This document shows, one piece after another, positions 1-7,261 of a DNA stretch of 22,860 nt. How positions within the stretch are numbered: the stretch's first letter is position 1; each line of letters starts with the position of its first letter. A program made the position numbers and the translations under genes. Under the pieces are notes generated by a model. That model searched no databases. It saw only the letters and a list, made by a program, of their open reading frames with translations, and was not told the origin of the DNA. The stretch is from a bacterium (GTDB lineage: Bacteria; Patescibacteriota; Microgenomatia; UBA1400; PJMF01), in the NCBI GenBank assembly GCA_017431585.1, contig JAFRKU010000045.1, positions 1 through 22,860 on the forward strand. The letters are read 5' to 3'.

Positions 1-1
1 C

Positions 2-100
2 ATCGAGTCTTTGCGCGATATGCCGCATTATCAACTGGTGGAGCCGCCACGATTACGCCCGCCCTATCCGTCACCGTATCCTCGCCGTCACCCGCACTAG
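2..100 (+). CDS. Possible C-terminal end of an upstream protein (partial)
   Basis: The window opens inside an open frame that ends at a TAG at 98-100. The visible 32 residues end in a tail rich in Pro, Arg, Tyr and His. No domain can be recognised, and the reading rests only on an open frame with a protein-like start (IESLRDMPHYQLVEPP). It would converge on and overlap the 3' end of the toxin gene by about 30 nt, which is unusual. It could equally be chance, so confidence is low. Confidence 0.2.
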   Translation: MESLRDMPHYQLVEPPRLRPPYPSPYPRRHPH

Positions 101-451
101 TGTCCGCTGCCTACGGCTCGGCCACGCTCGCATCCGCTCAGGCAGCAGCCGCTGCCAGAACTGCCCACCATAAAGTACCGCCAGCACCACCACCAGGCTG
201 CGCCCTTCGTCAACCAGGTAGTAGGCGACATAATTTTTAATCGTATACCGGCGCAAACCCGCTTCTCGAAACGGTGACTCATCGATGATTTGGTGGTGCG
301 GATTGACACACAGATGCTTGATCTCGTCTCGCAAATGGATCACAAAACGCCGCGCCTGCGCATACGAACCTGTTTTCTCGGTCAAATATCCCACAATCTC
401 AGCCAAATCTTGTTTTGTCGAGTCCGTCCAGTGTAAACGATACGTTTTCAT
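71..451 (-). CDS. ParE/RelE-family toxin of a type II toxin-antitoxin pair
   Basis: This 126-residue protein fits the RelE/ParE toxin fold. It has an N-terminal strand (YRLHWTDSTKQDL), two helices around residues 14-47 (DLAEIVGYL, ARRFVIHLRDEI), then the conserved core RRYTIKNYVAYYLVDEG followed by the last strand VVVLAVLYGG. Family members poison gyrase (ParE) or cleave ribosome-bound mRNA (RelE); the sequence does not say which. The body ends near residue 103 (QRLLPERM). The remaining 20-odd Arg-rich residues exceed the usual length of about 95-100 and may be a lineage-specific tail or read-through of a lost stop. The ATG overlaps the antitoxin stop as ATGA (448-451), so translation is probably coupled. 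Confidence 0.8.
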   Translation of the reverse strand: MKTYRLHWTDSTKQDLAEIVGYLTEKTGSYAQARRFVIHLRDEIKHLCVNPHHQIIDESPFREAGLRRYTIKNYVAYYLVDEGRSLVVVLAVLYGGQFWQRLLPERMRAWPSRRQRTLVRVTARIR

Positions 452-693
452 GCTTGATGGTATCCGTATTTAGCGTCCATTTCGGCCAGTAGCTCATCAA
501 ACACCTCATCCGCCGGTCGCACTCGCCCTGCCAGATAATCTTCATACCCCGCCATCACGTGTGCCACCAATTCCTCGCGTGACATCCGGGTGGTATCGAT
601 ACTCTCTGGCACACTAATTTGTGCCTGGCCATAAGACAACCGCACCCGTTCGGCGCGTGATAAAGGACGATCAAGGCTAGCAGTCTGTGACAT
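448..693 (-). CDS. Antitoxin partner of the ParE-like toxin
   Basis: This 81-residue protein sits directly upstream of the toxin and shares an ATGA overlap with it, the standard antitoxin-first order. The C-terminal half (residues about 38-75: SREELVAHVMAGYEDYLAG, then RPADEVFDELLAEMDAKYG) is helical and acidic and resembles the toxin-wrapping segment of ParD/RelB-like antitoxins. The N-terminal part would carry DNA binding, but no clear ribbon-helix-helix or helix-turn-helix can be assigned by eye. The start is fixed by a consensus promoter whose -10 box lies only 8 nt upstream of the ATG, so the mRNA is probably leaderless and no Shine-Dalgarno is expected. The antitoxin would usually repress its own promoter. 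Confidence 0.75.
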   Translation of the reverse strand: MSQTASLDRPLSRAERVRLSYGQAQISVPESIDTTRMSREELVAHVMAGYEDYLAGRVRPADEVFDELLAEMDAKYGYHQA

Positions 694-701
694 AATGCCT
701 C

Positions 702-731
702 ATTATACCATGCCGCCAGGCTGGCTGTCAA
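702..731 (-). promoter_or_regulatory. Consensus promoter of the antitoxin-toxin operon, leaderless type
   Basis: On the minus strand a perfect TTGACA (726-731) is followed after 18 bp by a perfect TATAAT (702-707), with an extended -10 TGG before it. The antitoxin ATG begins at 693, 8 nt past the -10 box, so the predicted transcript starts at or within a few bases of the start codon. Confidence 0.75.
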
Positions 732-747
732 GCGCTCAAAGTTCATT

Positions 748-772
748 TGGGCACTCCAGGCGAAAATTGGGT
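748..772 (+). promoter_or_regulatory. Candidate MraZ operator upstream of mraZ
   Basis: TGGGC (748-752), AGGCG (758-762) and TGGGT (768-772) occur at an exact 10-bp period just upstream of the mraZ -35 box. MraZ is known in E. coli to repress the division cluster by binding TGGGN direct repeats separated by 5 nt. The outer two copies match and the middle one is degenerate, so this is a plausible but unproven autoregulatory site. Confidence 0.4.
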
Positions 773-773
773 C

Positions 774-802
774 TTGACAAAAGTGGTGATTTGTGGTAAA
801 AT
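774..802 (+). promoter_or_regulatory. Promoter of the mraZ-rsmH-ftsL-ftsI cluster
   Basis: TTGACA (774-779), a 17-bp spacer and TAAAAT (797-802), preceded by the extended -10 element TGTGG. The predicted start of transcription is near 809, about 20 nt before the mraZ ATG. That leader contains no recognisable Shine-Dalgarno. Confidence 0.8.
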
Positions 803-828
803 AGCCGTATAAGTTAAAAAATAAATGT

Positions 829-1247
829 ATGTTAGTGGGAACGTTTTACCATACTCTCGAGGCGAAAGGGCGCTTTAGCTTGCCTAAAACTTTTCGCGCC
901 GAGGCCACCAGCTGGGTCCTCACCTCCGGCCTGGATGGCTGCATTTTTATTTTTAAACAAGAGGAATTCGATGTCCAGGCGGCGAAACTGGCCGAGATGT
1001 CGTACCTCAAGGCGGATCACCGGGCTTTAATCCGCCATTTCGCTGCCAGCGCCAGCATCCAGGCACCCGACGAACAAGGCCGGCTCCTGATACCGGAAAA
1101 TTTGCAAAAAATGGCTGGCTTGAGTAAAAACTTGTGATTGTGGGGGCACTCAATCACTTGGAAGTGTGGGATCAGGAGCGCTACCACGCGCACTTGGACG
1201 CGAGCGAGAAATCGATTGAGCAAATTGCGGAAAATTTAGGAGAATAA
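829..1247 (+). CDS. mraZ: MraZ transcriptional regulator, interrupted by a 1-base frameshift
   Basis: MraZ is a DNA-binding regulator of the division cluster, built from two AbrB/SpoVT-like halves. The frame from 829 gives 102 residues with the family hallmarks: GTFYHTLEAKGRFSLP in the first half, LTSGLDGC, then APDEQGRLLIPENLQKMAGL in the second half. It stops at TGA 1135-1137. The missing C-terminus continues immediately in the -1 frame as LVIVGALNHLEVWDQERY and ends at TAA 1245-1247, 2 nt before the rsmH start. Adding one A to the run of five A at 1126-1130 restores one protein of about 139 residues, the normal MraZ length. As written the gene is broken; a base-call error, a true mutation, or ribosomal slippage on AAA AAC are the options. 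Confidence 0.9.
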
Positions 1248-1249
1248 AA

Positions 1250-2134
1250 GTGCACGAAACGGTGTTTTTACAATCAGCGGTCGATTGGCTTCAAATTGAG
1301 CCAGGGTGCACTTATCTGGACGCAACCTTTGGCGAAGGCGGACACAGCCGCGAGATGATCAGCCGCGGTGCCAGGGTGATCGCGATGGACTATGACTCGC
1401 ATTTTTTTGAGGCGGGCCGGCAAAATTGTGCCGAGCTGATCGGTGACGGACGCTTGCGGTTGCTGTGTGCCAACTTTGCCCAATTGGATCAGTTGCCGGA
1501 GGTGCGCGCCGCCGAGATCAGCGGGGTGATTTTCGATTTGGGGACCAATAGCGATCAGCTGATGGACGGGAGCCGAGGTTTGAGTGTGTATGACGATGGC
1601 CCGCTGGATATGCGACTGGACGAGAGCCTGGCGGTGACGGCGCACGATGTACTGATGGCTTTAAGCGAGCGGGAGCTGGCGGATGTTTTTGCCCGTTTGG
1701 GTGGGGAGAGAGAGGCTAAAGCAATTGCTCGCGCCATTGTCCGTGAGCGGAAAAAACGCGGCTTGGAAGCGTTTTTAACCAGCGGCGAGCTGGTGGCGAC
1801 GATTGAAAAAACCAAACGGGAGCGGACGCGGCTGCATCCAGCCACCAAAGTTTTTCAAGCTTTGCGGATGGTGGTTAATGACGAGCGCGCCAATTTAATC
1901 AATGGTTTGCAAGCGGCGTGGCAAGTGCTGGCGCCGGGCGGCCGGCTGGTGGCGATCGCTTTTCACGAAGGCGAAGACGGCTTGGTGAAAGATTTTATGA
2001 AAAAACAGGCGGCGGACGGAACAGGGGAAATCCTGACACGTCACCCTGTGGTGCCAGACGAGCGGGAAGCGCAAAACCATCGCGCTCGCTCGGCGAAAAT
2101 GCGAGTGATACAAAAGAAAGGAAAACAATGTTGA
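1250..2134 (+). CDS. rsmH: 16S rRNA (cytosine-1402-N4)-methyltransferase RsmH
   Basis: RsmH uses S-adenosylmethionine to methylate N4 of C1402 in the ribosomal P site. The 294-residue protein starts HETVFLQSAVDWL and shows the SAM-binding loop DATFGEGGHS (about residues 24-33) and acidic DYDS (47-50). It also has the family signature GVIFDLGTNSDQL followed by DGPLDMRLD (92-124), HPATKVFQALRMVVNDE, GGRLVAIAFH and the C-terminal RARSAKMRV. Residues after AFH read EGED instead of the usual SLED. The GTG start at 1250 is chosen because AGGAGA lies at 1238-1243 with 6-nt spacing and because the restored mraZ frame ends at 1247. The last 7 nt overlap ftsL. Confidence 0.95.
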   Translation: MHETVFLQSAVDWLQIEPGCTYLDATFGEGGHSREMISRGARVIAMDYDSHFFEAGRQNCAELIGDGRLRLLCANFAQLDQLPEVRAAEISGVIFDLGTNSDQLMDGSRGLSVYDDGPLDMRLDESLAVTAHDVLMALSERELADVFARLGGEREAKAIARAIVRERKKRGLEAFLTSGELVATIEKTKRERTRLHPATKVFQALRMVVNDERANLINGLQAAWQVLAPGGRLVAIAFHEGEDGLVKDFMKKQAADGTGEILTRHPVVPDEREAQNHRARSAKMRVIQKKGKQC

Positions 2135-2424
2135 AACGATTAGTGGCCAATGTGTACTGGTTGGTGACGCTGATGCTGGTGGCGCAAGCGATCGGGGTGG
2201 TGGTGGGGAGTAATGTGGCGGTTTCGGACGTGAAAGCCGTGCAAGCCATGAGCGACGACAACAGCGCGCTGAAGGACGAAATTCGCGATTTACGGGCCAA
2301 TTTGGACATGTTGCAATCGGCTTCACAGTTTGACAAGACGGGCACGGTGGGTCAGTATGATTTAAGCGAATTTGAAAGCATTGACACGCAAGTAGCGGTG
2401 GGGCCGACGCTGGCCAGTTTGTAA
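2128..2424 (+). CDS. ftsL: FtsL-like division protein
   Basis: This 98-residue single-pass membrane protein lies between rsmH and the septal transpeptidase gene, exactly where ftsL sits in division clusters. It has a short basic N-terminus (MLKRL), one membrane segment (residues about 8-27, VYWLVTLMLVAQAIGVVVG) and a heptad-like coiled coil at about 36-66 (SALKDEIRDLRANLDML). FtsL forms the FtsQLB complex that activates septal peptidoglycan synthesis. Sequence identity in this family is low, so the call rests on architecture and position. The ATG at 2128 overlaps the rsmH stop by 7 nt and has AAAGGA at 2117-2122. Confidence 0.75.
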   Translation: MLKRLVANVYWLVTLMLVAQAIGVVVGSNVAVSDVKAVQAMSDDNSALKDEIRDLRANLDMLQSASQFDKTGTVGQYDLSEFESIDTQVAVGPTLASL

Positions 2425-2427
2425 ACT

Positions 2428-4206
2428 ATGACAGGCCGCTCCTCTCGCTCAGCCTCGGTAACGTCTGATACTCGGGCGCAAGTGGGTGCCAGGCGGTCGC
2501 GGTGGTTGCTGCTGGCGGGCATGGCGGCTTTTGGCATTTTGCTAGCCCGGTTTTTTTATTTACAAGTGATGATGGGCGATTATTACCAGGCGAAAGCGGA
2601 GCGCCAATACCAAAATGTGGACGTCAACCGGGGCGATCGGGGCCAGATTTACACCAGCGACGAGAAAGTTTTGGTTTCCAACCAGCGGATTTTTGAGGTT
2701 TATTACGCCACCAATCAGGTGACGGACGCTGACTATTTTTACGATCAAGTGGCGCCGATTATCGCTGCTGACCCGGAGGCGAGTGCTTCACTGAAAACGA
2801 AAGACGAATTCAAGGCCAAAATGGCGGCGGGCGACCACAAGCCGTTGTGGCCGATGTTGGCCAAAAAGGTCAGCGCGGCGACGAAAGCGAAGCTGGAGGC
2901 CTTGCACGAAAAAGAAAGTCAGCAAAAGTTGCAAGGCTTGCATTTTGAAGGCCAAATTCGCCGCTTCTATCCGGAAGGCGACATGGCGGCGCACGTGCTG
3001 GGTTTTTATTCCAGCAGCGAAAACATGGGCAAGTACGGCATCGAAGGCGGCTTGGACAAGGAACTGGCGGGTAAAACGGCGGCCTCGCTGGATGACTTGT
3101 CAATGTGGAGCTCGGGGGCGGCTCTTTCGGACAATTTGCTGGCGCAAAACTTGGACGGGCGAGACATTTATTTAACGATTAATCGCGATTTACAATCGCT
3201 GGCCCAAGACGCGCTGGCCGAAGGGATGCAACGGTTTGGGGCGGCGCGCGGGGAAATAATTATCACCAATCCGCACACGGACGAAGTGCTGGCTCTGGCG
3301 ACCGCGCCGACGTATGAGCCGCAACACTACACGGATTACGATACGTCGCTGTATAAAAATCCGTCGGCGGCCGACTTGTATGAGCCGGGTTCGACTTTTA
3401 AGGTGCTGACGGTGGCAGCGGGCGTGGACGCGGGCGTGATCGGACCGGACACCAAATGTACCAGTTGCGCTGGGCCCCGCTCGGTGGGCGGCTACACGAT
3501 TAACACCTGGGACGGGGTGCATTATCCGAATACGACGATGACGGAAGCTTTGGAAAAATCCAATAACGTGGCGATGATTTTTATTACTGATTTGCTGGGG
3601 GCCAATCGGTTTCGCGAGTATTTGCGCCGATTTGGCATTGGCCAGAAATTGGACAGCGAAATTGAAGACGATGTACGGGCGAATTTTCCGGAAGTGTGGG
3701 GGCCGGTGGAAGTGGCCACGCGGTCTTTTGGTCAGGGCATTAGTGTGAGCAGTTTGCAACTGGTGCGGGCGGTGGGGGCGATTGCCAATGGCGGCAAACT
3801 GATGCAGCTGCATTTTGTCAAGCGCGCTTACGATAAAGCCACCGAGACGTATTATGACACGCGACCGGAAGTACTGGGAGAAGTGATCAGCGAGCAATCG
3901 GCTAAAATAGTGGCAGAGATGATGCAAGCTTCCGCGCAGCACGGCGAGGCCCAATTTATTTACAAAAATACCGATATGATCGCGGGCAAAACGGGGACGG
4001 CGCAAATTCCCGACTACGAAAACGGCGGCTACGAAGAAGACGCAACCATCGCCAGTTTTATCGGCTTTGCTCCGTACGACGATCCGCAATTTTTGATGCT
4101 GGTGAAATTCGAGCGGCCGACATCGTCACCATGGGCGGCGGAAACGGCGGCGGTGTTGTGGAAAGAATTGGCAGAAAAATTGTTTGTGATTTTCGGCATT
4201 TCGTAA
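2428..4206 (+). CDS. ftsI: Septal penicillin-binding protein, class B transpeptidase (FtsI/PBP3 type)
   Basis: This 592-residue protein cross-links peptidoglycan at the septum. After a Ser/Arg-rich cytoplasmic tail there is a membrane anchor at about 26-44, then the dimerisation/pedestal domain (NRGDRGQIYTSD around residue 67). The transpeptidase domain carries all three catalytic motifs: S322-T-F-K325 (nucleophile Ser322), S378-N-N380 and K521-T-G-T524. The context GEIIITNPHTDEVLALATAPTY is typical for class B PBPs. No PASTA domain follows. The gene starts 3 nt after the ftsL stop. Unlike in most bacteria, the cluster ends here, with no mraY, murD or ftsW downstream in the window. Confidence 0.95.
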   Translation: MTGRSSRSASVTSDTRAQVGARRSRWLLLAGMAAFGILLARFFYLQVMMGDYYQAKAERQYQNVDVNRGDRGQIYTSDEKVLVSNQRIFEVYYATNQVTDADYFYDQVAPIIAADPEASASLKTKDEFKAKMAAGDHKPLWPMLAKKVSAATKAKLEALHEKESQQKLQGLHFEGQIRRFYPEGDMAAHVLGFYSSSENMGKYGIEGGLDKELAGKTAASLDDLSMWSSGAALSDNLLAQNLDGRDIYLTINRDLQSLAQDALAEGMQRFGAARGEIIITNPHTDEVLALATAPTYEPQHYTDYDTSLYKNPSAADLYEPGSTFKVLTVAAGVDAGVIGPDTKCTSCAGPRSVGGYTINTWDGVHYPNTTMTEALEKSNNVAMIFITDLLGANRFREYLRRFGIGQKLDSEIEDDVRANFPEVWGPVEVATRSFGQGISVSSLQLVRAVGAIANGGKLMQLHFVKRAYDKATETYYDTRPEVLGEVISEQSAKIVAEMMQASAQHGEAQFIYKNTDMIAGKTGTAQIPDYENGGYEEDATIASFIGFAPYDDPQFLMLVKFERPTSSPWAAETAAVLWKELAEKLFVIFGIS

Positions 4207-4355
4207 ATTCCGCCTCATTTGGAAAAATTGTCTATTGATCGATCAAGGTAAATTTGATAGTTTGTACACATTTTGTCTATATTTGTACACAAAATGTGTA
4301 CAATTTGCTTCGGGGTCAAAATTGACTTAAATGTAGACAAAATGTGATCAAATGG
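4207..4355. repeat. AT-rich convergent spacer with palindromes and three copies of a 17-18 bp repeat
   Basis: This 149-nt spacer lies between the converging ftsI and duplicated-domain gene. It holds a perfect 12-bp palindrome TTGATCGATCAA (4235-4246). It also holds a perfect 15-bp inverted repeat, TTGTACACATTTTGT (4262-4276) against its complement at 4289-4303. A nested palindrome has 8-bp arms TTGTACAC (4283-4290) and GTGTACAA (4296-4303). A further related copy, TAGACAAAATGTGATCAA, is at 4334-4351. All are variants of TAGACAAAATGTGWWCAA, which recurs at 7262-7303. The stem could serve as a bidirectional terminator, but there is no GC-rich stem with a U-tract. Confidence 0.7.
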
Positions 4356-5246
4356 TTACTGAGTGGCGCCCAGCAACGCTTGCGAGCGGTAGCCGTCCAC
4401 AAACAAAAGTTGGCCGTCGGTGGTGATGTAGCTGGTGAAAACCGTATCGGTGTTGGCAAACTTGACGGTGAAACTGAGGACGCCGGATTCTTGGACTGGT
4501 TGACTGACGCTTTCCACTTGCATGCCGCCGCCGAGCAAGTTGGTGAGGGCGTGTAACATGGCTTGATCGGGCACACCTTCGTGGCGGTTGCCTAAAAGTT
4601 CGGCGGTGGTGTAGACGTTGTTGGGGAAAAAGAGTTGGCCGTCGGGTGTGAGGTAGGCAGTGAAAATGTCATTGAGATCCGTGAATTTGATGGTGAATTC
4701 GTAAACGCCGGAGCGCTCGGTGAGCGGGCCGATGTGCTCGATGGTTAAGCCGTTGCTAGTGGCGGCGACAAGGTTTTGAGCCAGTTGCTGCAAACCGGAG
4801 ATGGGCGTCAGGCTGGCGTCGGTGGTGGCCAGATTGATGGGCACGGTTTCCATGTTGATAACCAAGGGGGCGGGCTCGCCGGTGGTGATTAAACTGTCAT
4901 CGGTGGCGACCGGCGGTTCAATTTGGGCGACTTGGGTGCGGACGAAATTGGTCACAAGCCAAGTCAGACCGGCGACGCCGACGGCCAAAACGATAAAGCC
5001 CATAGCCAGCATAGTTTTATTGAGCCGGCGTTTGGCAGGTCCGGTGACATGAGAGCGGGTAGGAGCGGCGGCTTTTTTGGCTGTGGGGCGGGTTTTTTTG
5101 GGTGGGGTGGTGCGAGTAGCAACAGTTTTTTGGCTCGCGGCCGCACGGGTGCGAGAGCGGGTCGCTGCCGACTTGGTGACTTTGGTTGCGGCAGCGCGCG
5201 TGGTTTTTTTAGTTTGAGTGCGAGTGGTTGTTTTCTTTTTTGCCAT
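4356..5246 (-). CDS. Membrane-anchored protein with basic low-complexity tail and duplicated C-terminal domain
   Basis: Function not recognised. The 296-residue protein begins with about 76 residues made almost entirely of Lys, Arg, Thr, Ala and Ser, reminiscent of histone H1-like tails. One membrane helix follows (about 79-102, LAMGFIVLAVGVAGLTWLV). The outer part contains two similar domains, about 155-217 and 228-290, sharing the pattern SGVYEFTIKF / SGVLSFTVKF, DIFTAYLTPDGQLFF / TVFTSYITTDGQLLF, and a closing ELL / ALL. The YxTxDGQLxF strand resembles small accessory domains before some thioredoxin-fold proteins, but no CxxC is present. The start at 5246 follows from a TATAAT 6 nt upstream. 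It lies 52 nt downstream of the MacB-like permease. Confidence 0.8.
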   Translation of the reverse strand: MAKKKTTTRTQTKKTTRAAATKVTKSAATRSRTRAAASQKTVATRTTPPKKTRPTAKKAAAPTRSHVTGPAKRRLNKTMLAMGFIVLAVGVAGLTWLVTNFVRTQVAQIEPPVATDDSLITTGEPAPLVINMETVPINLATTDASLTPISGLQQLAQNLVAATSNGLTIEHIGPLTERSGVYEFTIKFTDLNDIFTAYLTPDGQLFFPNNVYTTAELLGNRHEGVPDQAMLHALTNLLGGGMQVESVSQPVQESGVLSFTVKFANTDTVFTSYITTDGQLLFVDGYRSQALLGATQ

Positions 5247-5252
5247 GCTGTT

Positions 5253-5281
5253 ATTATAGCACATTGGTGACGATGATGCAA
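5253..5281 (-). promoter_or_regulatory. Leaderless-type promoter of the duplicated-domain gene
   Basis: On the minus strand TTGCAT (5276-5281), 17 bp, then a perfect TATAAT (5253-5258), 6 nt before the ATG at 5246. The -35 matches consensus only in its first three bases. It gives this gene expression independent of the upstream exporter genes. Confidence 0.6.
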
Positions 5282-5298
5282 GCGATTGTAGACAAAGT

Positions 5299-6513
5299 TT
5301 ACTCGGTGCGCAGGGCTTCGATGGGTGGCAGTTTGGCGGCTTTGCGGGCGGGATAGATGCCGAAAATCAGACCGATGGCAGTGGAGATACCGATGGACAA
5401 GATCACGCTGCTCCAACTGACGACGGCCCTGGCGTCATTGCTCATTTGGGTCATGATAAACGAATATGCAGTGCAGCCGCCCAGGCCAATGAGCAAACCG
5501 ATGATGCCGCCTAAACAAGTGATAAGGACGGCTTCAAATAAAAATTGAGCGATGAGAGTAATTTGGCGGGCGCCCAAGGCTTTGCGCAAACCGATTTCGC
5601 GGGTGCGCTCCATGACGGACATGAGCATAACGTTCATGATACCAATGCCGCCGACCACCAGCGAAATGCCGGCAATGCCGGACAAAAGCATAGTCATGGT
5701 GCCGGTGACGGCCGTGAGGACTTCCAGTAAATCGGTGGCGGCAAAAATGGTGAAGTCGGCGTCGGCGACGTCGGTGAGATTGTGGCGGGCGAGCATGGTG
5801 TAACCGATGATAGATTTGGCGGTGGTGGCTTGAGCAGCGTCGGTGAGCAAAAAACTAATCGAGCCGAGGCTGCTGGAACCCGTCAAGCTGTTTTGCATGG
5901 CAGACAAAGGCACGACGGCGAAAGAGTCGGGATCGGAAAAGCTCATGCCAGAAGAACTTTCGCTGGCAAAAACGGCCACGATAGTAAAAGGAATGGTGCC
6001 GACATTGAGACGCTGACCGATGGCAGCGCTGGCCGAGCCGTAAATATCTTTGGCCACGGCTTGACCGACGGCAATAACGCGATTACCAGTAGCGAAGTCA
6101 TCGTCGTCAAAAAAGTTACCCAATTCGACCGTTTTACCTTCGACGGTGAGATAACCGGCGGTCACACCCGTCACCGACACGCTCTCAACGCTTTCGCTGC
6201 CGGCGGCCAAAGTGTAGCTGCCTTGTGTTTGGGCGCAATAAGCACTAAAGACACCAGCGTAATCATTGGCTAAAATGGCGTCGAGGTCTTTGAGAGTGAG
6301 CGGTTTTTCCCGGCTCATATTGATCAGATTGATAGTGCTGGTACCCAAGCCGCCCACTTCGGAGGTAATGGAATCTTGCGCCCCTTGGCCGATGCCCATC
6401 ATGACGATGACGGAGGCGATACCGATGACGATGCCTAGCACCGAGAGAAAAGTTCGGCCTTTGTTTTGCCATAAACTCGAGAGGGCTTCGCGGAAAATTT
6501 CAAGCGCAATCAT
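5299..6513 (-). CDS. MacB/FtsX-family ABC transporter permease
   Basis: This 404-residue permease belongs to the MacB type of exporter that works by mechanotransmission with a periplasmic adaptor. It has one N-terminal membrane helix (FLSVLGIVIGIASVIVMMGIG), a large outer domain (about residues 45-265, with the typical start TSTINL), and three C-terminal helices. The conserved MERTREIGLRKALGA segment lies between helices 2 and 3. It ends PARKAAKLPPIEALRTE, the standard family terminus. The start is placed at 6513 because AGGA lies 9 nt upstream, whereas the in-frame ATG at 6522 directly abuts that AGGA. The gene overlaps the ATPase gene by 14 nt. Substrate is unknown; relatives export antibiotics, peptides or lipids. 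Confidence 0.92.
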   Translation of the reverse strand: MIALEIFREALSSLWQNKGRTFLSVLGIVIGIASVIVMMGIGQGAQDSITSEVGGLGTSTINLINMSREKPLTLKDLDAILANDYAGVFSAYCAQTQGSYTLAAGSESVESVSVTGVTAGYLTVEGKTVELGNFFDDDDFATGNRVIAVGQAVAKDIYGSASAAIGQRLNVGTIPFTIVAVFASESSSGMSFSDPDSFAVVPLSAMQNSLTGSSSLGSISFLLTDAAQATTAKSIIGYTMLARHNLTDVADADFTIFAATDLLEVLTAVTGTMTMLLSGIAGISLVVGGIGIMNVMLMSVMERTREIGLRKALGARQITLIAQFLFEAVLITCLGGIIGLLIGLGGCTAYSFIMTQMSNDARAVVSWSSVILSIGISTAIGLIFGIYPARKAAKLPPIEALRTE

Positions 6514-7261
6514 AATGAACATTCCTATTGGCCGGGCCGTCGCTGGTAATCACCCCATCGCGCAGCACGATGGTGCGGTCTGAATACGAAGCTACCGCTG
6601 GTTCGTGGGTGATAATGATAATCGTTTTGCCTTGGTCGCGATTGAGGGAAGTGAGGAAACGCAAGACTTCATCGGTTTGATCGGTGGGCAAATTACCAGT
6701 GGGTTCGTCGGCCAAAATAATGGCCGGATCCATCATCAGCGAGCGGGCGATGGCGACGCGTTGCTGTTGACCACCGGAAAGTTGGCTGGCGCGGTGGTGA
6801 GCGCGGTTTTCCAATTTGACGAGTTTGATAAGCTCAGTGGCTTTTTGGTGGCGCAGCGTCATGGGCAAATGGCCATACATGCCCGGGAGCATGACGTTTT
6901 CCAAAACGGTTTTGTGGGCGAGCAAATTGAAAGCTTGGAAAATGAAACCGATTTTGCGGGAGCGAACGCCGGCTAGCTCGTCTTCACTTAAATCTTTGGT
7001 GTTGACACCGTCTAAAATGTAGTCGCCGCTGGTGGCGGTATCCAGCGCACCCAAAATGTGCATAGTGGTGGATTTGCCTGACCCCGAAGGGCCCATGATG
7101 GAGACAAATTCGCCCTCGTGGATTTGGAAATTGAGGCCTTTGAGCACCAGGGTGTCGCCCGCTCCGGAGTGATACGTTTTGACCAAATCCTTGACTTCAA
7201 TGACAATTTTGTCAGAAATCTTCGGTGGTTTTTCTTCTGGTTTATCAATATTATTTGCCAT
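6500..7261 (-). CDS. MacB/LolD-family ABC transporter ATP-binding protein
   Basis: This 253-residue ATPase carries Walker A GPSGSGKST (about residues 57-65), Q-loop region FIFQAFNLL, signature LSGGQQQRVAIARSL, Walker B AIILADEPTGNL and H-loop IITHEP. This is the layout of the MacB/LolD subfamily that partners with FtsX-type permeases. The start is set at the ATG at 7261 (MANNIDKPEEKPP). The frame continues upstream to a GTG at 7291, but that stretch is the AT-rich repeat and codes for a poor N-terminus. It overlaps the permease gene and lies 42 nt after the adaptor gene, so the three probably form one exporter operon. Confidence 0.93.
   Translation of the reverse strand: MANNIDKPEEKPPKISDKIVIEVKDLVKTYHSGAGDTLVLKGLNFQIHEGEFVSIMGPSGSGKSTTMHILGALDTATSGDYILDGVNTKDLSEDELAGVRSRKIGFIFQAFNLLAHKTVLENVMLPGMYGHLPMTLRHQKATELIKLVKLENRAHHRASQLSGGQQQRVAIARSLMMDPAIILADEPTGNLPTDQTDEVLRFLTSLNRDQGKTIIIITHEPAVASYSDRTIVLRDGVITSDGPANRNVHYDCA

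Noticed and set aside
700..830. Possible replication origin at the GC-skew change
   Set aside because: No DnaA-box cluster (TTATCCACA-like) and no dnaA, dnaN or gyrase gene; the spacer is explained by two promoters.
1121..1140. Programmed -1 ribosomal frameshifting in mraZ as the main explanation
   Set aside because: P-site re-pairing of AAA onto TAA would be poor, no downstream stem-loop is evident, and znuA shows the same kind of lost A.
3190..4089. 299-codon open frame on the minus strand
   Set aside because: Lies wholly inside ftsI, antisense, and its translation (His/Arg/Ile-rich) resembles no family; a shadow of the real gene's codon bias.
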